Shown here in pieces: positions 44,401-52,066 of a stretch of 64,000 nt of DNA (the first letter of the stretch is position 1; the number at the start of each line of letters is the position of its first letter). The translations under genes and the position numbers were made by a program. Location of the stretch: positions 62,001 through 126,000 of the forward strand of contig NZ_JADKYX010000019.1 of assembly GCF_016093545.1 (NCBI RefSeq). The letters run 5' to 3'. This stretch comes from Massilia rhizosphaerae (GTDB lineage Bacteria; Pseudomonadota; Gammaproteobacteria; Burkholderiales; Burkholderiaceae_D). The notes under the pieces are model-generated. The model ran no database searches. It was not told the origin of the DNA and worked only from the letters and a program-made list of their open reading frames with translations.

Positions 44401-47077
44401 CCGCGCTGAAGTACCGCGCGTCCGCGACGTTGGCGCTGTTGGCCGCAATGCCGCTCGCGGCGAGGTCTTCGCCGGCGACGAGGTTGCCGAGGGCGACGCC
44501 GCTGAAATTCGCCGAGCCGTCGTAGGTCTTGCTCGCGTTCAGGGTGACGGTGCGCGGCGTGATGCTGGCCGTGGCGCTGGCCGTGTTCCCCGCCAGCGTG
44601 TAGTTGCCGGCGTCGCTGCCGCCCAGCGAGATGTTGCTGATGCTGACCGCGTACGTGCCGACGTCCTTCGAGCCGAAGCTGCCGGTGCCGCTGGCCGTCA
44701 CGTTGTCGCCGGCGATGGCGCCGCCCATCGCCACCGCCGCCGTGGTCGTGCCGTCGTAGACCTTGTCCGCCGCGCTGGGCGCCAGGGACTTGGGCGTGAT
44801 CGCGTAGTTCCCGTTGTAGAAATAACCGACGGCATAGGTCGTGCCGCCCGACGCGACGTCGCGCGGATTCGTCGCGCCCGGCGTCAGCGTGCCGTACGTG
44901 CCGACGTTCTTGCTGCTCGTGTTGAACACGGGCGCCGGCGTCAGGCTGGCCGCCGTGAAGCCGGCGGGGCCGCCGACCGCCGTGTAGGTCATGCCCGTCG
45001 CCGCCGTGGTGCCGTCATAGACCTTGGTGCCGCCGCTGGCGCCGAGCACGTAGATCGGCTGCGTCGACATGTCCACGGCCTGGTAGCTGGCGTACAGATA
45101 ACTGTTGTTCGTGCCGCTGACGACGAGGTAGCCGCAGTTCGGATACGGGTTCAGGCAACCGGACAGCTGCGGTGCCTGCGTGTACGCGGACGGCTTGGGC
45201 GCGCCGTTGATGTAGACGAGCCAGGACGCGACCGACGGTCCCTGGAACGTGATCTGCGCGCGGCTGCCGTAGTTGACCATGCCCATCGCGCCGGCGTCGC
45301 GGTCGTCGCTCGTGATGTTGTTGCCGGTGCTGGTGTTGACGGCGTTGATCAAGACCGTGCCGGCGCCGGGCGAGCTGCCGACGGTCGTCAGGGTGTTCGA
45401 GTTGGCCTCGAAGCCGATGCCGAATTCCTTGACACCGCCTTCGCTCTGGCCGGTCATCATCAGGTTGCCGCTGCCGGCGAGGATCGTCGCGCCCGACTTG
45501 ATGTAGATGCCGCCCTTGGTGCCGTCCACGCTGCCGCTGTTCGACCCCAGGTTCGTCTTGCCGTTGATCGTGATGTTGCCCCCGCTCGAGAGGACCTTGA
45601 CGTTCTGTTCCACCGCGACGGCGGGCGCGGCCGTGCCGGCGTTGCGCGCGAAATTGATGCCGCCGGACGCGCTGCCGCTGGCGCCACCGATCAGAATCGT
45701 GCCGCCGTTCGACAGCAGGTTGGCGCCCACGTCCACGCCGCCCGTCGTCGCCCCGGCCGCGTTCGCGGACGACAGCGTCAGGTTCAGCCGGCCGCTCGTC
45801 GACGTGATCGGGCTGTTGACGATAATGTTGCGGTCCGCGCGCAGCGTGAGGCCGGCATCGGCGCCGCCCGTCTTGGCGATGGGGCTGGCCACCGTGATGT
45901 CGCCGCTGCCCGCGCTCACCGTGCCGTAACCCGCGTTGGCGGACTGGGTCGTCACCGTGACGCTCGTGCCCTGGTTCAGGGCGTTGGAGATCGTCGTGGC
46001 GCCGGCCGCGTCGATCGTGTAGTCGTACGGGTCGACGAGCCAGGCGCCGCCCTTGCCCGCGTTCACCGCGAGACCGGGCAGCGTGTTCACGCGCGCGGCC
46101 GACGTCTCGATGGCGCCGCCGTTGCCGCCGGACGGCGCGCTCGCGTCCAGCGTACCGCCCACGTTGGCCGTGCCGGACTGCATGTCGCCCAGCAGCAGGA
46201 TCTGGCCCTGCGCGCCCGTCGCGAGCGTGCGCGCCTGGACGATGCCGCCATTGTTGATCACGGAACCGGACAATTCGCCGGCGGATTTCGCCGTCATCAG
46301 CACCGTGCCGCCGTCCGCGCGGATGGCGCCGCCGTTGTCCACGAGCGCGTCCAGCGCGCCTTTGCGCACCTGCAGTTTGACGGGGCCGCCGAAGTCGACG
46401 ACGACGTCGCTGCCGGCGCCGAGCAGCGCATTGCCCCGGTCGGCCGCGATGTCGCCCGAGTTCACGACGCGCGCCGCGACCAGCGCGACGTTGCCGCCCG
46501 CCGCCGCCTTGATCGCGCCGCGGTTCTCGACGCCGTTCGCGCTCGTGCCCTGCAGGTGGTAGCGGCCGGCGAGGAAGTCGTCATTGGTCATCGCCAGGGT
46601 CGACGCGAGCAGGCCGCCCACGTCGACCCGGGCCGTCGGGCTGAACAGCACGCCGTTCGGATTCAGCAGGAACACATGGCCGTTGGCGTTCAGCGCGCCC
46701 TGGATCAGCGACGGATCGGCGCCGAGCACGCGGTTCAGCGCGACGGCCCCCGCCGACGGCTGCACGAAATTCACGGTCGCGCCCTGGCCGATCGAAAAGC
46801 CGGTCCAGTCGAGCGCCGCCTTGTTGCTGCCCTGGTCGATCGTCAGCGTCTTGCCGGCGTAATGCAATGTCGCCTGGCCGGCCGTGACGCGGCCGCCCGT
46901 CGGCAGCGGATCGGCGGCATGTGCGCCCGCGCTCGCCGCCGCCAGCGCCATCAGCGCCAGTTGCCGGCGCCGGCGCGAACGCCCCGTCGACGACTTGGTC
47001 CGCTTGGAACCCAGTTCCGAGACAGCTTGCCAAATGTTTTTCGAGGCATTCCAGACGATGCGATAAATACGGTTCAC
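41411..47077 (-). CDS. TpsA-family exoprotein: filamentous haemagglutinin domain with 12 YDG repeats
   Basis: A 1888-aa secreted protein. It starts with an extended signal peptide region (MNRIYRIVWNASKNIWQAVSEL) and a long signal ending AGAHA, then a haemagglutination-activity TPS domain (VTAGQATLHYAGKTLTIDQGSNKAALDW; FLLNPNGVLFSPTARVDVGGLLAS), a beta-helical shaft, and about 12 repeats of an immunoglobulin-like YDG module from near residue 684 to 1700, each opening with a Y/D-K-x-YDGTTAA motif; the last has ADGTT. A Pro/Thr linker and a 90-residue tail rich in Gly and Ala follow. It lacks an obvious toxin domain, suggesting adhesin use. Exported by the TpsB partner downstream. Repeats at DNA level cover about 42100-45040. 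Confidence 0.93.
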   Translation of the reverse strand: MNRIYRIVWNASKNIWQAVSELGSKRTKSSTGRSRRRRQLALMALAAASAGAHAADPLPTGGRVTAGQATLHYAGKTLTIDQGSNKAALDWTGFSIGQGATVNFVQPSAGAVALNRVLGADPSLIQGALNANGHVFLLNPNGVLFSPTARVDVGGLLASTLAMTNDDFLAGRYHLQGTSANGVENRGAIKAAAGGNVALVAARVVNSGDIAADRGNALLGAGSDVVVDFGGPVKLQVRKGALDALVDNGGAIRADGGTVLMTAKSAGELSGSVINNGGIVQARTLATGAQGQILLLGDMQSGTANVGGTLDASAPSGGNGGAIETSAARVNTLPGLAVNAGKGGAWLVDPYDYTIDAAGATTISNALNQGTSVTVTTQSANAGYGTVSAGSGDITVASPIAKTGGADAGLTLRADRNIIVNSPITSTSGRLNLTLSSANAAGATTGGVDVGANLLSNGGTILIGGASGSASGGINFARNAGTAAPAVAVEQNVKVLSSGGNITINGKTNLGSNSGSVDGTKGGIYIKSGATILAGSGNLMMTGQSEGGVKEFGIGFEANSNTLTTVGSSPGAGTVLINAVNTSTGNNITSDDRDAGAMGMVNYGSRAQITFQGPSVASWLVYINGAPKPSAYTQAPQLSGCLNPYPNCGYLVVSGTNNSYLYASYQAVDMSTQPIYVLGASGGTKVYDGTTAATGMTYTAVGGPAGFTAASLTPAPVFNTSSKNVGTYGTLTPGATNPRDVASGGTTYAVGYFYNGNYAITPKSLAPSAADKVYDGTTTAAVAMGGAIAGDNVTASGTGSFGSKDVGTYAVSISNISLGGSDAGNYTLAGNTASATASITPRTVTLNASKTYDGSANFSGVALGNLVAGEDLAASGIAANSANVADARYFSAVTLADGAVGRASNYQLPGLGAAGAANTAAITPKALTLTGLAAADKVYDGTTAAALSGGTLSGLVGGDTLTFSGLTGSFADKSVGAGKAVTLSGGVLADGTGYASNYTLAAPAGLAASITQKALTVSGIAAADKTYDGTTAATVSTAGAALQGLVAGDTVTVSATGTFADADAAAGKTVTLASTHGGADAGNYAFTDQATASAAITPRALTLTGLGAANKTYDGTTAATLAGGTLAGLVGGETLNVTGLAGVFADKNVGIGKTVSVSGGALADGTGRAANYSLAVPATVAGAITPRTVIVSGITAADKVYDGTTAAQLAGTGAALIGAIAGDDVGLAASGAFADKNAGNGKTVALSTSLNGHDAANYLLAGQNATTASITSKVLTVSGITAADKTYDGTTAATVSAANVRLAGLVAGDTVTIGATGTFAGADAGAGKTVALASIHGGADAGNYAITDQTAATASITPKALTLTGLAAADKVYDGTTAAVLTGGTLSGMVGNETLDLGGLRGAFADKNAGTNKAVTVSGAIADGTGRAANYTLATPAGLSATIAPKALAVSGITAADKVYDGTTAATVSTGGAVLQGLAAGDDVRVDATGTFADKNAGGGKTVTLANTFGGADAGNYTIAGQATTVAAITPKALTVSGITAANKEYDGTTAAAVDGTGAQLAGLVGGDAVTVAASGAFADKNVGRGKTVDLVTSLGGADAGNYALEGQSSATADIAQKTVTVAGAAVADKTADGTTVATLTAPGTVVGAIAGDTVGVSGAAASARFAQATAGTGIAVDVDGLALTGADAANYAFAGRTTASGTIVAAPAPVVTPTPTPTPTPPPTPTPAPVVTPTPAPVVTPTPAPTPTPTPVVTPNPAPVVVTPAPAPAPATASVVAATIAPQSLGLAPVLPAPAVGGLAYLAVPDTAGAGGGGASAAGAAPSVDGQGGEVGDGASTVAATKRRQSSSQALAAGRDVKFLNVLVVSGGIRMPAAGNKEAGGTEAPNP

Positions 47078-47111
47078 GTGGATTCCAGGAGGGTAATCGG
47101 AGCCTCCGAAG

Positions 47112-47129
47112 TGTAGGACATTGCCTACA
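47112..47129. promoter_or_regulatory. TGTAGG-N6-CCTACA dyad upstream of tpsA
   Basis: This 18-bp dyad lies 35-52 bp before the TpsA start. Its shape matches the GacA/UvrY-type upstream activating sequence TGTAAG-N6-CTTACA at 10 of 12 arm positions. NarL/FixJ-family response regulators could thus control surface exoprotein production. It lies in a 420-bp AT-rich gap. Confidence 0.4.
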
Positions 47130-47422
47130 AGAAATCCAACGTTGTGCGTGATTTGTTCGTAATCAGTCGCGCCCCGACAACGATTTCATTCAAAATCTTA
47201 TCGTATTGAAAAATTTATTGAAAAATCCAGCGCCGCTCAATCCGGCTGGATATATTTGCCCATGAATTCAATGGCTTACATGACAATCCCAGCGATTATT
47301 ACATGAAGGCCCTCATGCATTTATTTATAAGCAAAAACATTTCGCCAAATACATTGGTAAGCAAATCAATGAACACCAAATGTTTTCAGCAATAACCTTC
47401 CAGGTAAATATATTCATTCAAA

Positions 47423-47436
47423 TTGATATCGATCAA
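47423..47436. promoter_or_regulatory. FNR/CRP-type box TTGATATCGATCAA upstream of usp
   Basis: A perfect 14-bp match to the FNR-family consensus TTGAT-N4-ATCAA. It ends 61 nt before the start of the Usp gene. A second related box (48357-48370) precedes the next gene at almost the same distance. The site suggests anaerobic or microaerobic induction. Confidence 0.65.
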
Positions 47437-47497
47437 ACGAATTAACGACATTCGCACAGCCCGGGAATACAGTTTTATCTATTTACCGGAGAATTCC

Positions 47498-48337
47498 ATG
47501 ATCAAGACCATTCTCACGCATGTGGACGGCGGGGCCGAGCAGGACAGCCGCTTGCGCGCCGTCTTTCATCTCGCCGACGCCTACGCTGCCCACGTCGTCG
47601 GCAGCGCGGACACCGGCATCGGCTGGCTCGACTACGCACTGCTGACGGGCGCCGTGGCCGTGACGACGGCCGGCCCCGACTTCGAGATCCTGCGCGGCGC
47701 CGCCCGCACGCGCCTGGACATGTTCGAGGAGGCGGCCCGCCGCGCCGGCGTGGCGTCGTTCGAATCGCGCCTGGTCGAGGACGAGACCCGCTACGCGCTG
47801 CTGCTGCAATCGCGCTATGCCGACCTCGTGGTGCTGAGCCGGGGCGCCGAGGCGGACCCCGTGCAGCCCCTGCGCGCACGCGCCCTGCCGGACCACCTGG
47901 CGCTGCACGGGGCCCGTCCCGTGCTCGTCGTGCCGCCGGATTACGCCGGCCGGCCGCTGCCCGGCACTGCCGTCGTCGGATGGGACGGCAGCATGCAGGC
48001 CATCGCCGCCATCGCCGCCGCCTTGCCTCTGCTGGTGCGCGCGGACGGCGTGCGGCTGGCGCTCGTCAATCCGGAGCCGTCCGGGGACCTCCACGGCGAG
48101 CAGCCCGGCGCCGACATGGCGCTGTACCTGGCCCGCCACGGCGTGCGCGTGGACGTCGTCGTCGAACGCACGCGCGCCACGGTCGGCGCCGCCCTGACGG
48201 GACTGGCGCGCGACTGCGGCGCCGGGCTGATGGTGACGGGTGCATACGGTCATGGCCGCTACCGCGAATGGATGCTGGGCGGCGTCACGCGCGAACTGCT
48301 GGAACGGGCCCCGGTGCCCCTTTTATTGGCGCACTGA
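47498..48337 (+). CDS. Tandem universal stress protein
   Basis: A 279-aa protein made of two Usp folds: residues 1-150 (MIKTILTHVDGG...VLSRGAEADPVQ...) and 155-279 (GTAVVGWDGSMQAIAAIAAAL, then GAYGHGRYREWMLGGVTRELLERAPVPLLLAH). The second half contains an ATP-binding G-2x-G-9x-G-[S/T] element (GHGRYREWMLGGVT). GGAGA precedes ATG 47498. The FNR-like box 61 nt upstream suggests oxygen-limited induction, as seen for Usp genes in other proteobacteria. The large gap between it and the TPS pair makes it a separate transcription unit. Confidence 0.88.
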   Translation: MIKTILTHVDGGAEQDSRLRAVFHLADAYAAHVVGSADTGIGWLDYALLTGAVAVTTAGPDFEILRGAARTRLDMFEEAARRAGVASFESRLVEDETRYALLLQSRYADLVVLSRGAEADPVQPLRARALPDHLALHGARPVLVVPPDYAGRPLPGTAVVGWDGSMQAIAAIAAALPLLVRADGVRLALVNPEPSGDLHGEQPGADMALYLARHGVRVDVVVERTRATVGAALTGLARDCGAGLMVTGAYGHGRYREWMLGGVTRELLERAPVPLLLAH

Positions 48338-48356
48338 CCGTCGGAATCCGCTGCGT

Positions 48357-48370
48357 TTGAGGTAGATCAA
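48357..48370. promoter_or_regulatory. FNR-type box TTGAGGTAGATCAA upstream of a hypothetical gene
   Basis: Matches TTGAT-N4-ATCAA at nine of ten positions. It ends 59 nt before the ATG of the 144-aa gene, close to the spacing at the Usp gene (61 nt). A further TTGAGGCAGATCAT occurs at 48418-48431, over the start codon. Confidence 0.5.
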
Positions 48371-48429
48371 ATAACAAATCGCGCGCGGCAAAGACACTGC
48401 TCCTCACATCGACGAGATTGAGGCAGATC

Positions 48430-48864
48430 ATGCACCACCACCATTCCGACGCAGATCCGGTCACGACCTGTGCGGCCGTGCGCCACGGGCGCGAACGCCT
48501 TTGCGCCCGCATCGCCGCCCTGCAGACACAACCGGACGCCGTATTCATACAAGATTTTCCCGCCGTCGTGGCGGCGGTCGAAGCGGACTTCCGGCGCGTG
48601 GAGGCGCTGCTCGAGCGCCTGGGCGACGTCTGCCTGCACCCGCGCCGCGCCGATTACGCCGTCGTGCTGTGCGCGCTGCACCGCACGCTGCCGCAGATCG
48701 AGGGCGGCGACATCGTCCTGGGCCGCCAGGTCGCGGACGCGCTGGGCGCCGTGCTGTCGGTGCCGTGGGATGCCGGCTCCGACCTGGACGCCGCGGCGCC
48801 GCAAACGTCGCAGGTGGGCGCGCCGCGAACACGCTCCATGCGCGCCGCGGAATCGCTGCACTGA
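48430..48864 (+). CDS. Hypothetical protein under an FNR-type box
   Basis: A 144-aa protein with an HHHH run at residues 2-5 and otherwise a helical, Ala/Leu/Arg-rich body (AAVEADFRRVEALLERLGDVCLHPRRADYAVVLCALHRTLPQIEGGDIVLGRQVADALGAVL), and a low-complexity tail. The body is reminiscent of helical-bundle proteins, but no hemerythrin ligand set can be seen. GAGG lies 7 nt before ATG 48430. It is immediately downstream of the Usp gene yet has its own FNR-type box, so it could be co-induced under low oxygen. It is followed by a dispersed repeat. Confidence 0.6.
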   Translation: MHHHHSDADPVTTCAAVRHGRERLCARIAALQTQPDAVFIQDFPAVVAAVEADFRRVEALLERLGDVCLHPRRADYAVVLCALHRTLPQIEGGDIVLGRQVADALGAVLSVPWDAGSDLDAAAPQTSQVGAPRTRSMRAAESLH

Positions 48865-48875
48865 GCGCGTATCCC

Positions 48876-48925
48876 GGTAGGGTGGGCGGCCCTCCGCCCA
48901 CCATGCGTTTGGTGCCCACCCTACC
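48876..48925. repeat. Palindromic repeat GGTAGGGTGGGC, copy B
   Basis: Arms GGTAGGGTGGGC (48876-48887) and GCCCACCCTACC (48914-48925) flank a spacer containing ACCATGCGTTTGGTG, the same core seen inverted in the copy at 22233-22308. It lies in the 84-bp gap between convergent genes. Two copies separated by 26 kb show a dispersed family. Confidence 0.7.
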
Positions 48926-48948
48926 AGCCCGCGCGCGGGCCCGCCGGA

Positions 48949-50238
48949 TCAGCGCAGATTGCCCGTGTGGCCCAGCGAATACCGACCCGGCTGCGGCCAG
49001 ACCGTCAGGCCGTGCGGCTCGCCGCCGACCTTGACCTTCTGCATCGCGCCCGTCTTCGTGTCGATGCGGTAGACGACGTCGTCGAAGCGGCCCGACAGCC
49101 ACAGCCACTTGCCGTCCGCGCTGACATTGCCCATGTCCGGGCTGCCGCCGCCCGGCACGGGCCAGTTGGCGACGATCTTGCCGGTCGCGAAATCGAGCAC
49201 GGCCACGCTGCCCGGCCCGTTGCGCTTGCCATGGATGCGGTGCGTGCCGCGGCTCGCGATGTACAGGTATTTGCCGTCGCGGCTGGGATACAGGCCGTGG
49301 GTGCCGATGCCGGCGGCGATGAAGCCGATCTGCTTGAAGTTGTCGCCGTCGACGACGTGGACGCCGTCCGCGTCCATGTCCGCCACGTAGTAGCGCTTGC
49401 CGTCCGGCGAGATGCGGATGTCCTGCGGCATGCCCTTCTTGGCCGTGCAGATCTCGCTGGCGCCCGGCGCCGTGGGATCAGAGCCTTCGCGGAAGCGCGT
49501 CGACGGCATCGACAGCTTGAGGTAGCCGAGCACCTTGCGGCTCACCAGGTCGATCTTCGCGAGGCTGCCGTCGAATTCGCACGTGAACAGCGCGTAGCGG
49601 CCGTCCATCGAAAAGTCCGCGTGGTTGATGCCGCCGCACTGGGGCACTTCGATCGCGTACTGCATCGCCATCGTGTGCGGATCGCGGAAGTCGAGGCGGT
49701 GGCGCGCCTCGGCCACGACGATCGCCGACCTGCCGTCCGGCGTGAAATACATATTGTACGGGTCGTCGACGGCGACGTTCGGCCCCGGCTTGCCCGTGCG
49801 CGGATCGATGGGCGTGAGGCTGCCGTCGCCGTGGCGCTCGGCATTGTTCGCCACCCACAGGGTGCGCAGGTCCCACGACGGGATCACGTGCTGCGGGCTG
49901 CGGCCCACCTTGAAGGTGTCGACGACCTTCATCGTCGCCGGATCGATGACGCTGACGTCGTTCGAGCGCAGGTTCGGCACGTACACGCGCTCCAGGTCGC
50001 CTTTCACGACGGGGCTCAAGTGCGTCGGGCCGATCTCGCTGTACACATTGGTCGGATCGAAGACGGGCGGCATGCCCGGGACGGTCACGACGGGGGCGGG
50101 CCTCGCGGCCGGGGCCGGGGCCGCGACCGGCGCCTGCACCTGCGCCGCGCCGGACGCCTCGACCATGCGCGACACGGCGATGCCGCCGGCCAGGACGGAC
50201 AGTGCCAGTACGGCACCAACGGTAGTTTTGGATGACAC
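48949..50238 (-). CDS. Secreted YVTN-type beta-propeller protein
   Basis: A 429-aa exported beta-propeller. It starts with a signal or anchor helix (VGAVLALSVLAGGIAVSRMVEA) and a Pro/Ala-rich linker, then about seven propeller blades with repeats such as RVYVPNLRSNDVSVIDPATMKVVDTFKVGRSPQHVIPSWDLRTLWVANN and GRYALFTCEFDGSLAKIDL. The YVTN/lactonase-like pattern resembles the heme d1-type or SMP-30-like propellers. No heme-binding CXXCH is present. It is the second gene in a pair: the creatininase gene ends 9 bp upstream. The substrate is unknown. Confidence 0.8.
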   Translation of the reverse strand: MSSKTTVGAVLALSVLAGGIAVSRMVEASGAAQVQAPVAAPAPAARPAPVVTVPGMPPVFDPTNVYSEIGPTHLSPVVKGDLERVYVPNLRSNDVSVIDPATMKVVDTFKVGRSPQHVIPSWDLRTLWVANNAERHGDGSLTPIDPRTGKPGPNVAVDDPYNMYFTPDGRSAIVVAEARHRLDFRDPHTMAMQYAIEVPQCGGINHADFSMDGRYALFTCEFDGSLAKIDLVSRKVLGYLKLSMPSTRFREGSDPTAPGASEICTAKKGMPQDIRISPDGKRYYVADMDADGVHVVDGDNFKQIGFIAAGIGTHGLYPSRDGKYLYIASRGTHRIHGKRNGPGSVAVLDFATGKIVANWPVPGGGSPDMGNVSADGKWLWLSGRFDDVVYRIDTKTGAMQKVKVGGEPHGLTVWPQPGRYSLGHTGNLR

Positions 50239-50247
50239 GATGGCTAT

Positions 50248-51099
50248 CTACTTTCGATGGGAAGGATTCGGATTCGGTTCGGTCCTGGCTCGGAGAGCGG
50301 CGCGGATCGCGGCCACGGAAGCGTCGACGATGCGCGCCACGCCGATGCGGCCCAGTTCGGCCGTCGCGCGGGTCGGATCGCCGTGCACGCCCGCGGCCAC
50401 GCCGCCATGCGCCGCGGCCGCCACCTGGGCGGGCCGCACGAGCGCCGGATCGACGGCCAGCGACAACGCCGTGTCCGCCAGGCCCGCGTGCGTGCCGATC
50501 TCGGCATCGGCAAAGCCGCGCCCCTTCAGGTCCGCATTGAATGCCGTCGTGGCGGCATCGTAATAATCGGTCAACGCATGCGCGCGGCAAGCGCCGCCAC
50601 GATTCACGCGCGCCGCGGCGCGTTCCTCGTTTTTCTGGTAACCGCCGTGGTCGCCCAGGAAGAACACGTCGCGGATGCCGTGCCGGCACAGGCTCAGCGC
50701 GGTGGATTCGAGCAGGGATTCGAATGCGGCGTCGGGGATCGAGATCGTGCCCGCGAACCGCATGTGCGCGGCCGGCGGCGTAATCGACCCTTCCGGCACG
50801 TAGGCGACGACGGGCGCGACGACGGCATCGCCGAGCCGGGCCGCGATCCGGCCCGCCAGCACGCGGGCACGGACGTTGTGCTTGCCGAGGACAATGTGCG
50901 GGCCGCTCTGCTCGGTGCCGCCGATGGGCACGAGGGCCGTCGTGGTGCCGGCCGCGATGCGATCGCGCAGTTCCGGCGACGTCATGTCTTCGAGGTACAC
51001 GCCGGCGGCCGGAGCCGCCCATGCGTGCAGGGGGGCGATGAGGGCCAGGCAGGCGATCCCCAACGCCTTGCGACGCCACGAGTTGTGCAACTGATGCAT
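50248..51099 (-). CDS. Secreted creatininase-family amidohydrolase
   Basis: A 283-aa protein with a signal peptide (KALGIACLALIAPLHAWA) and a creatininase fold. The family block is PIGGTEQSGPHIVLGKHNVRA; the standard family sequence is E-Q-H-G-P-H with Asp nearby, while here the His is Ser and the Asp position is His, so the metal site differs. FLGDHGGYQKNEERA and HGDPTRATAELGRIG match the remaining conserved parts. Some relatives of this clade are known to read EQNGPH. Being exported, it may act on a small amide in the periplasm. ATG 51099 is used, with AGGAAC upstream; it leads the beta-propeller gene. Confidence 0.8.
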   Translation of the reverse strand: MHQLHNSWRRKALGIACLALIAPLHAWAAPAAGVYLEDMTSPELRDRIAAGTTTALVPIGGTEQSGPHIVLGKHNVRARVLAGRIAARLGDAVVAPVVAYVPEGSITPPAAHMRFAGTISIPDAAFESLLESTALSLCRHGIRDVFFLGDHGGYQKNEERAAARVNRGGACRAHALTDYYDAATTAFNADLKGRGFADAEIGTHAGLADTALSLAVDPALVRPAQVAAAAHGGVAAGVHGDPTRATAELGRIGVARIVDASVAAIRAALRARTEPNPNPSHRK

Positions 51100-51187
51100 T
51101 GATCCGTGTTCCTGATGCTTGCGCGTACGTGGCACGAACGCCGACTCGCCGCGCGACCGATCACCTATTGTAGAGCATAGACATGCG

Positions 51188-51216
51188 CCGGGCGGGAGGC
51201 CCGGGCGGATTTTTTT
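51188..51216 (+). terminator. Intrinsic terminator-like hairpin with T7 run in the 51100-51362 gap
   Basis: CCGGGC (51188-51193) pairs with GCCCGG (51199-51204), followed by GGATTTTTTT (51207-51216) on the plus strand. No plus-strand gene ends here: the creatininase gene points away and the KfrA-like gene starts at 51363. It could end a short RNA that starts in the gap, or attenuate the KfrA-like gene. Confidence 0.45.
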
Positions 51217-51362
51217 ACGTTTGCGCGCACACTGTCGCGCCGTGACAGCGCAACATATGATACCGGCAATGCGGGACGGACGACGGGACTTGGCAGAGCG
51301 ACACGCCGCAGGGATGGCGGTCGGCAGTACAATGGCACCGGAGCAAGCAAGACGGAGACGAC

Positions 51363-51908
51363 ATGGCACGCAGCGGACTTACGAAATCACAGGTCAAGGA
51401 GGCCCGCGACCGCCTGCTGGCGGAAGGCCGCCACCCGTCCGTCGACGCCGTGCGCCACGCGCTGGGCGATTGCGGATCCAAGTCGACCATCCACAAATAC
51501 CTCAAGGCGCTGCGGACCGAAGAGGGAGACGCGGACCTCGCGCCCGGCATCCGGCGCGAGGACACGGGCCGCGCCCTGCACGCCCTCGTCGACGAACTGG
51601 CCGACCGCCTGCACGCCGACTTCGACGAACGCGTGCGCCAGCTCCGCGCCGCGCACGACGAGGCGTTGCGCGAACGCGACCGCGAACTGGCGGAACTGCA
51701 CAGCACGATCGCCACGCTGACGGCCCGCGTGAAGCAGCTGGAACGGGAAGCTCAATCGGACGTCGACGACGCGCCCCTGCGCCACTGGCAGGGCCGGCAA
51801 GGTGTCCAGGACGGGTTCGGCCACTTCGACAGCAGCCTCCTGAATTCGCGCTCGGCCGTGCGCGCCCTCTCGCCGTTCGACATGATCCGGGCCGCCGCGC
51901 GCTCGTGA
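51363..51908 (+). CDS. KfrA-type N-terminal DNA-binding protein
   Basis: A 181-aa protein. Residues 1-55 (MARSGLTKSQVKEARDRLLAEGRHPSVDAVRHALGDCGSKSTIHKYLKALR) match the KfrA N-terminal DNA-binding domain with its helix-turn-helix. Residues 70-145 form an alpha-helical coiled coil (ADFDERVRQLRAAHDEALRERDRELAELHSTIATLTARVKQLERE). KfrA proteins are best known from plasmids, where they act as repressors with a DNA-bridging coiled coil. AGACGAC-type weak ribosome sequence precedes ATG 51363. The gene stands alone, so chromosomal targets are unknown. Confidence 0.82.
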   Translation: MARSGLTKSQVKEARDRLLAEGRHPSVDAVRHALGDCGSKSTIHKYLKALRTEEGDADLAPGIRREDTGRALHALVDELADRLHADFDERVRQLRAAHDEALRERDRELAELHSTIATLTARVKQLEREAQSDVDDAPLRHWQGRQGVQDGFGHFDSSLLNSRSAVRALSPFDMIRAAARS

Positions 51909-52066
51909 CCCGCGCCGCCGATGGGCGTCGTGCGCGGCTGGCCCGGCTATGTCATCACGAAAAAATTGGCTCGAGGAATGCCGCGGGAGCCTTATACTAT
52001 GCGGGTTATACACTGCGCCGCCCCGCTTGTCGACGACGATCCGGGCCGGGGCGCCGCAACGCCTTT

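Larger units (their letters stand above)
47078..47497. other. 420-bp AT-rich intergenic region between tpsA and usp
   Basis: No gene can be supported here. It holds the GacA-like dyad (47112-47129), a repeated TATTGAAAAAT (about 47205-47230), long A/T-rich tracts (47290-47420) and an FNR-type palindrome (47423-47436). Composition differs sharply from the neighbouring genes, as expected for a long divergent regulatory region. Confidence 0.6.

Noticed and set aside
42100-45040. CRISPR-like periodic repeats
   Set aside because: The periodicity comes from YDG protein modules of about 80-90 residues; there are no short direct repeats with unique spacers of uniform size.
39782-47116. 2444-codon open frame antisense to the TPS genes
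   Set aside because: It is the reverse-frame shadow of two high-GC genes; its protein is Arg/Ala/Gly-rich without domains, and the minus-strand genes have clear families.
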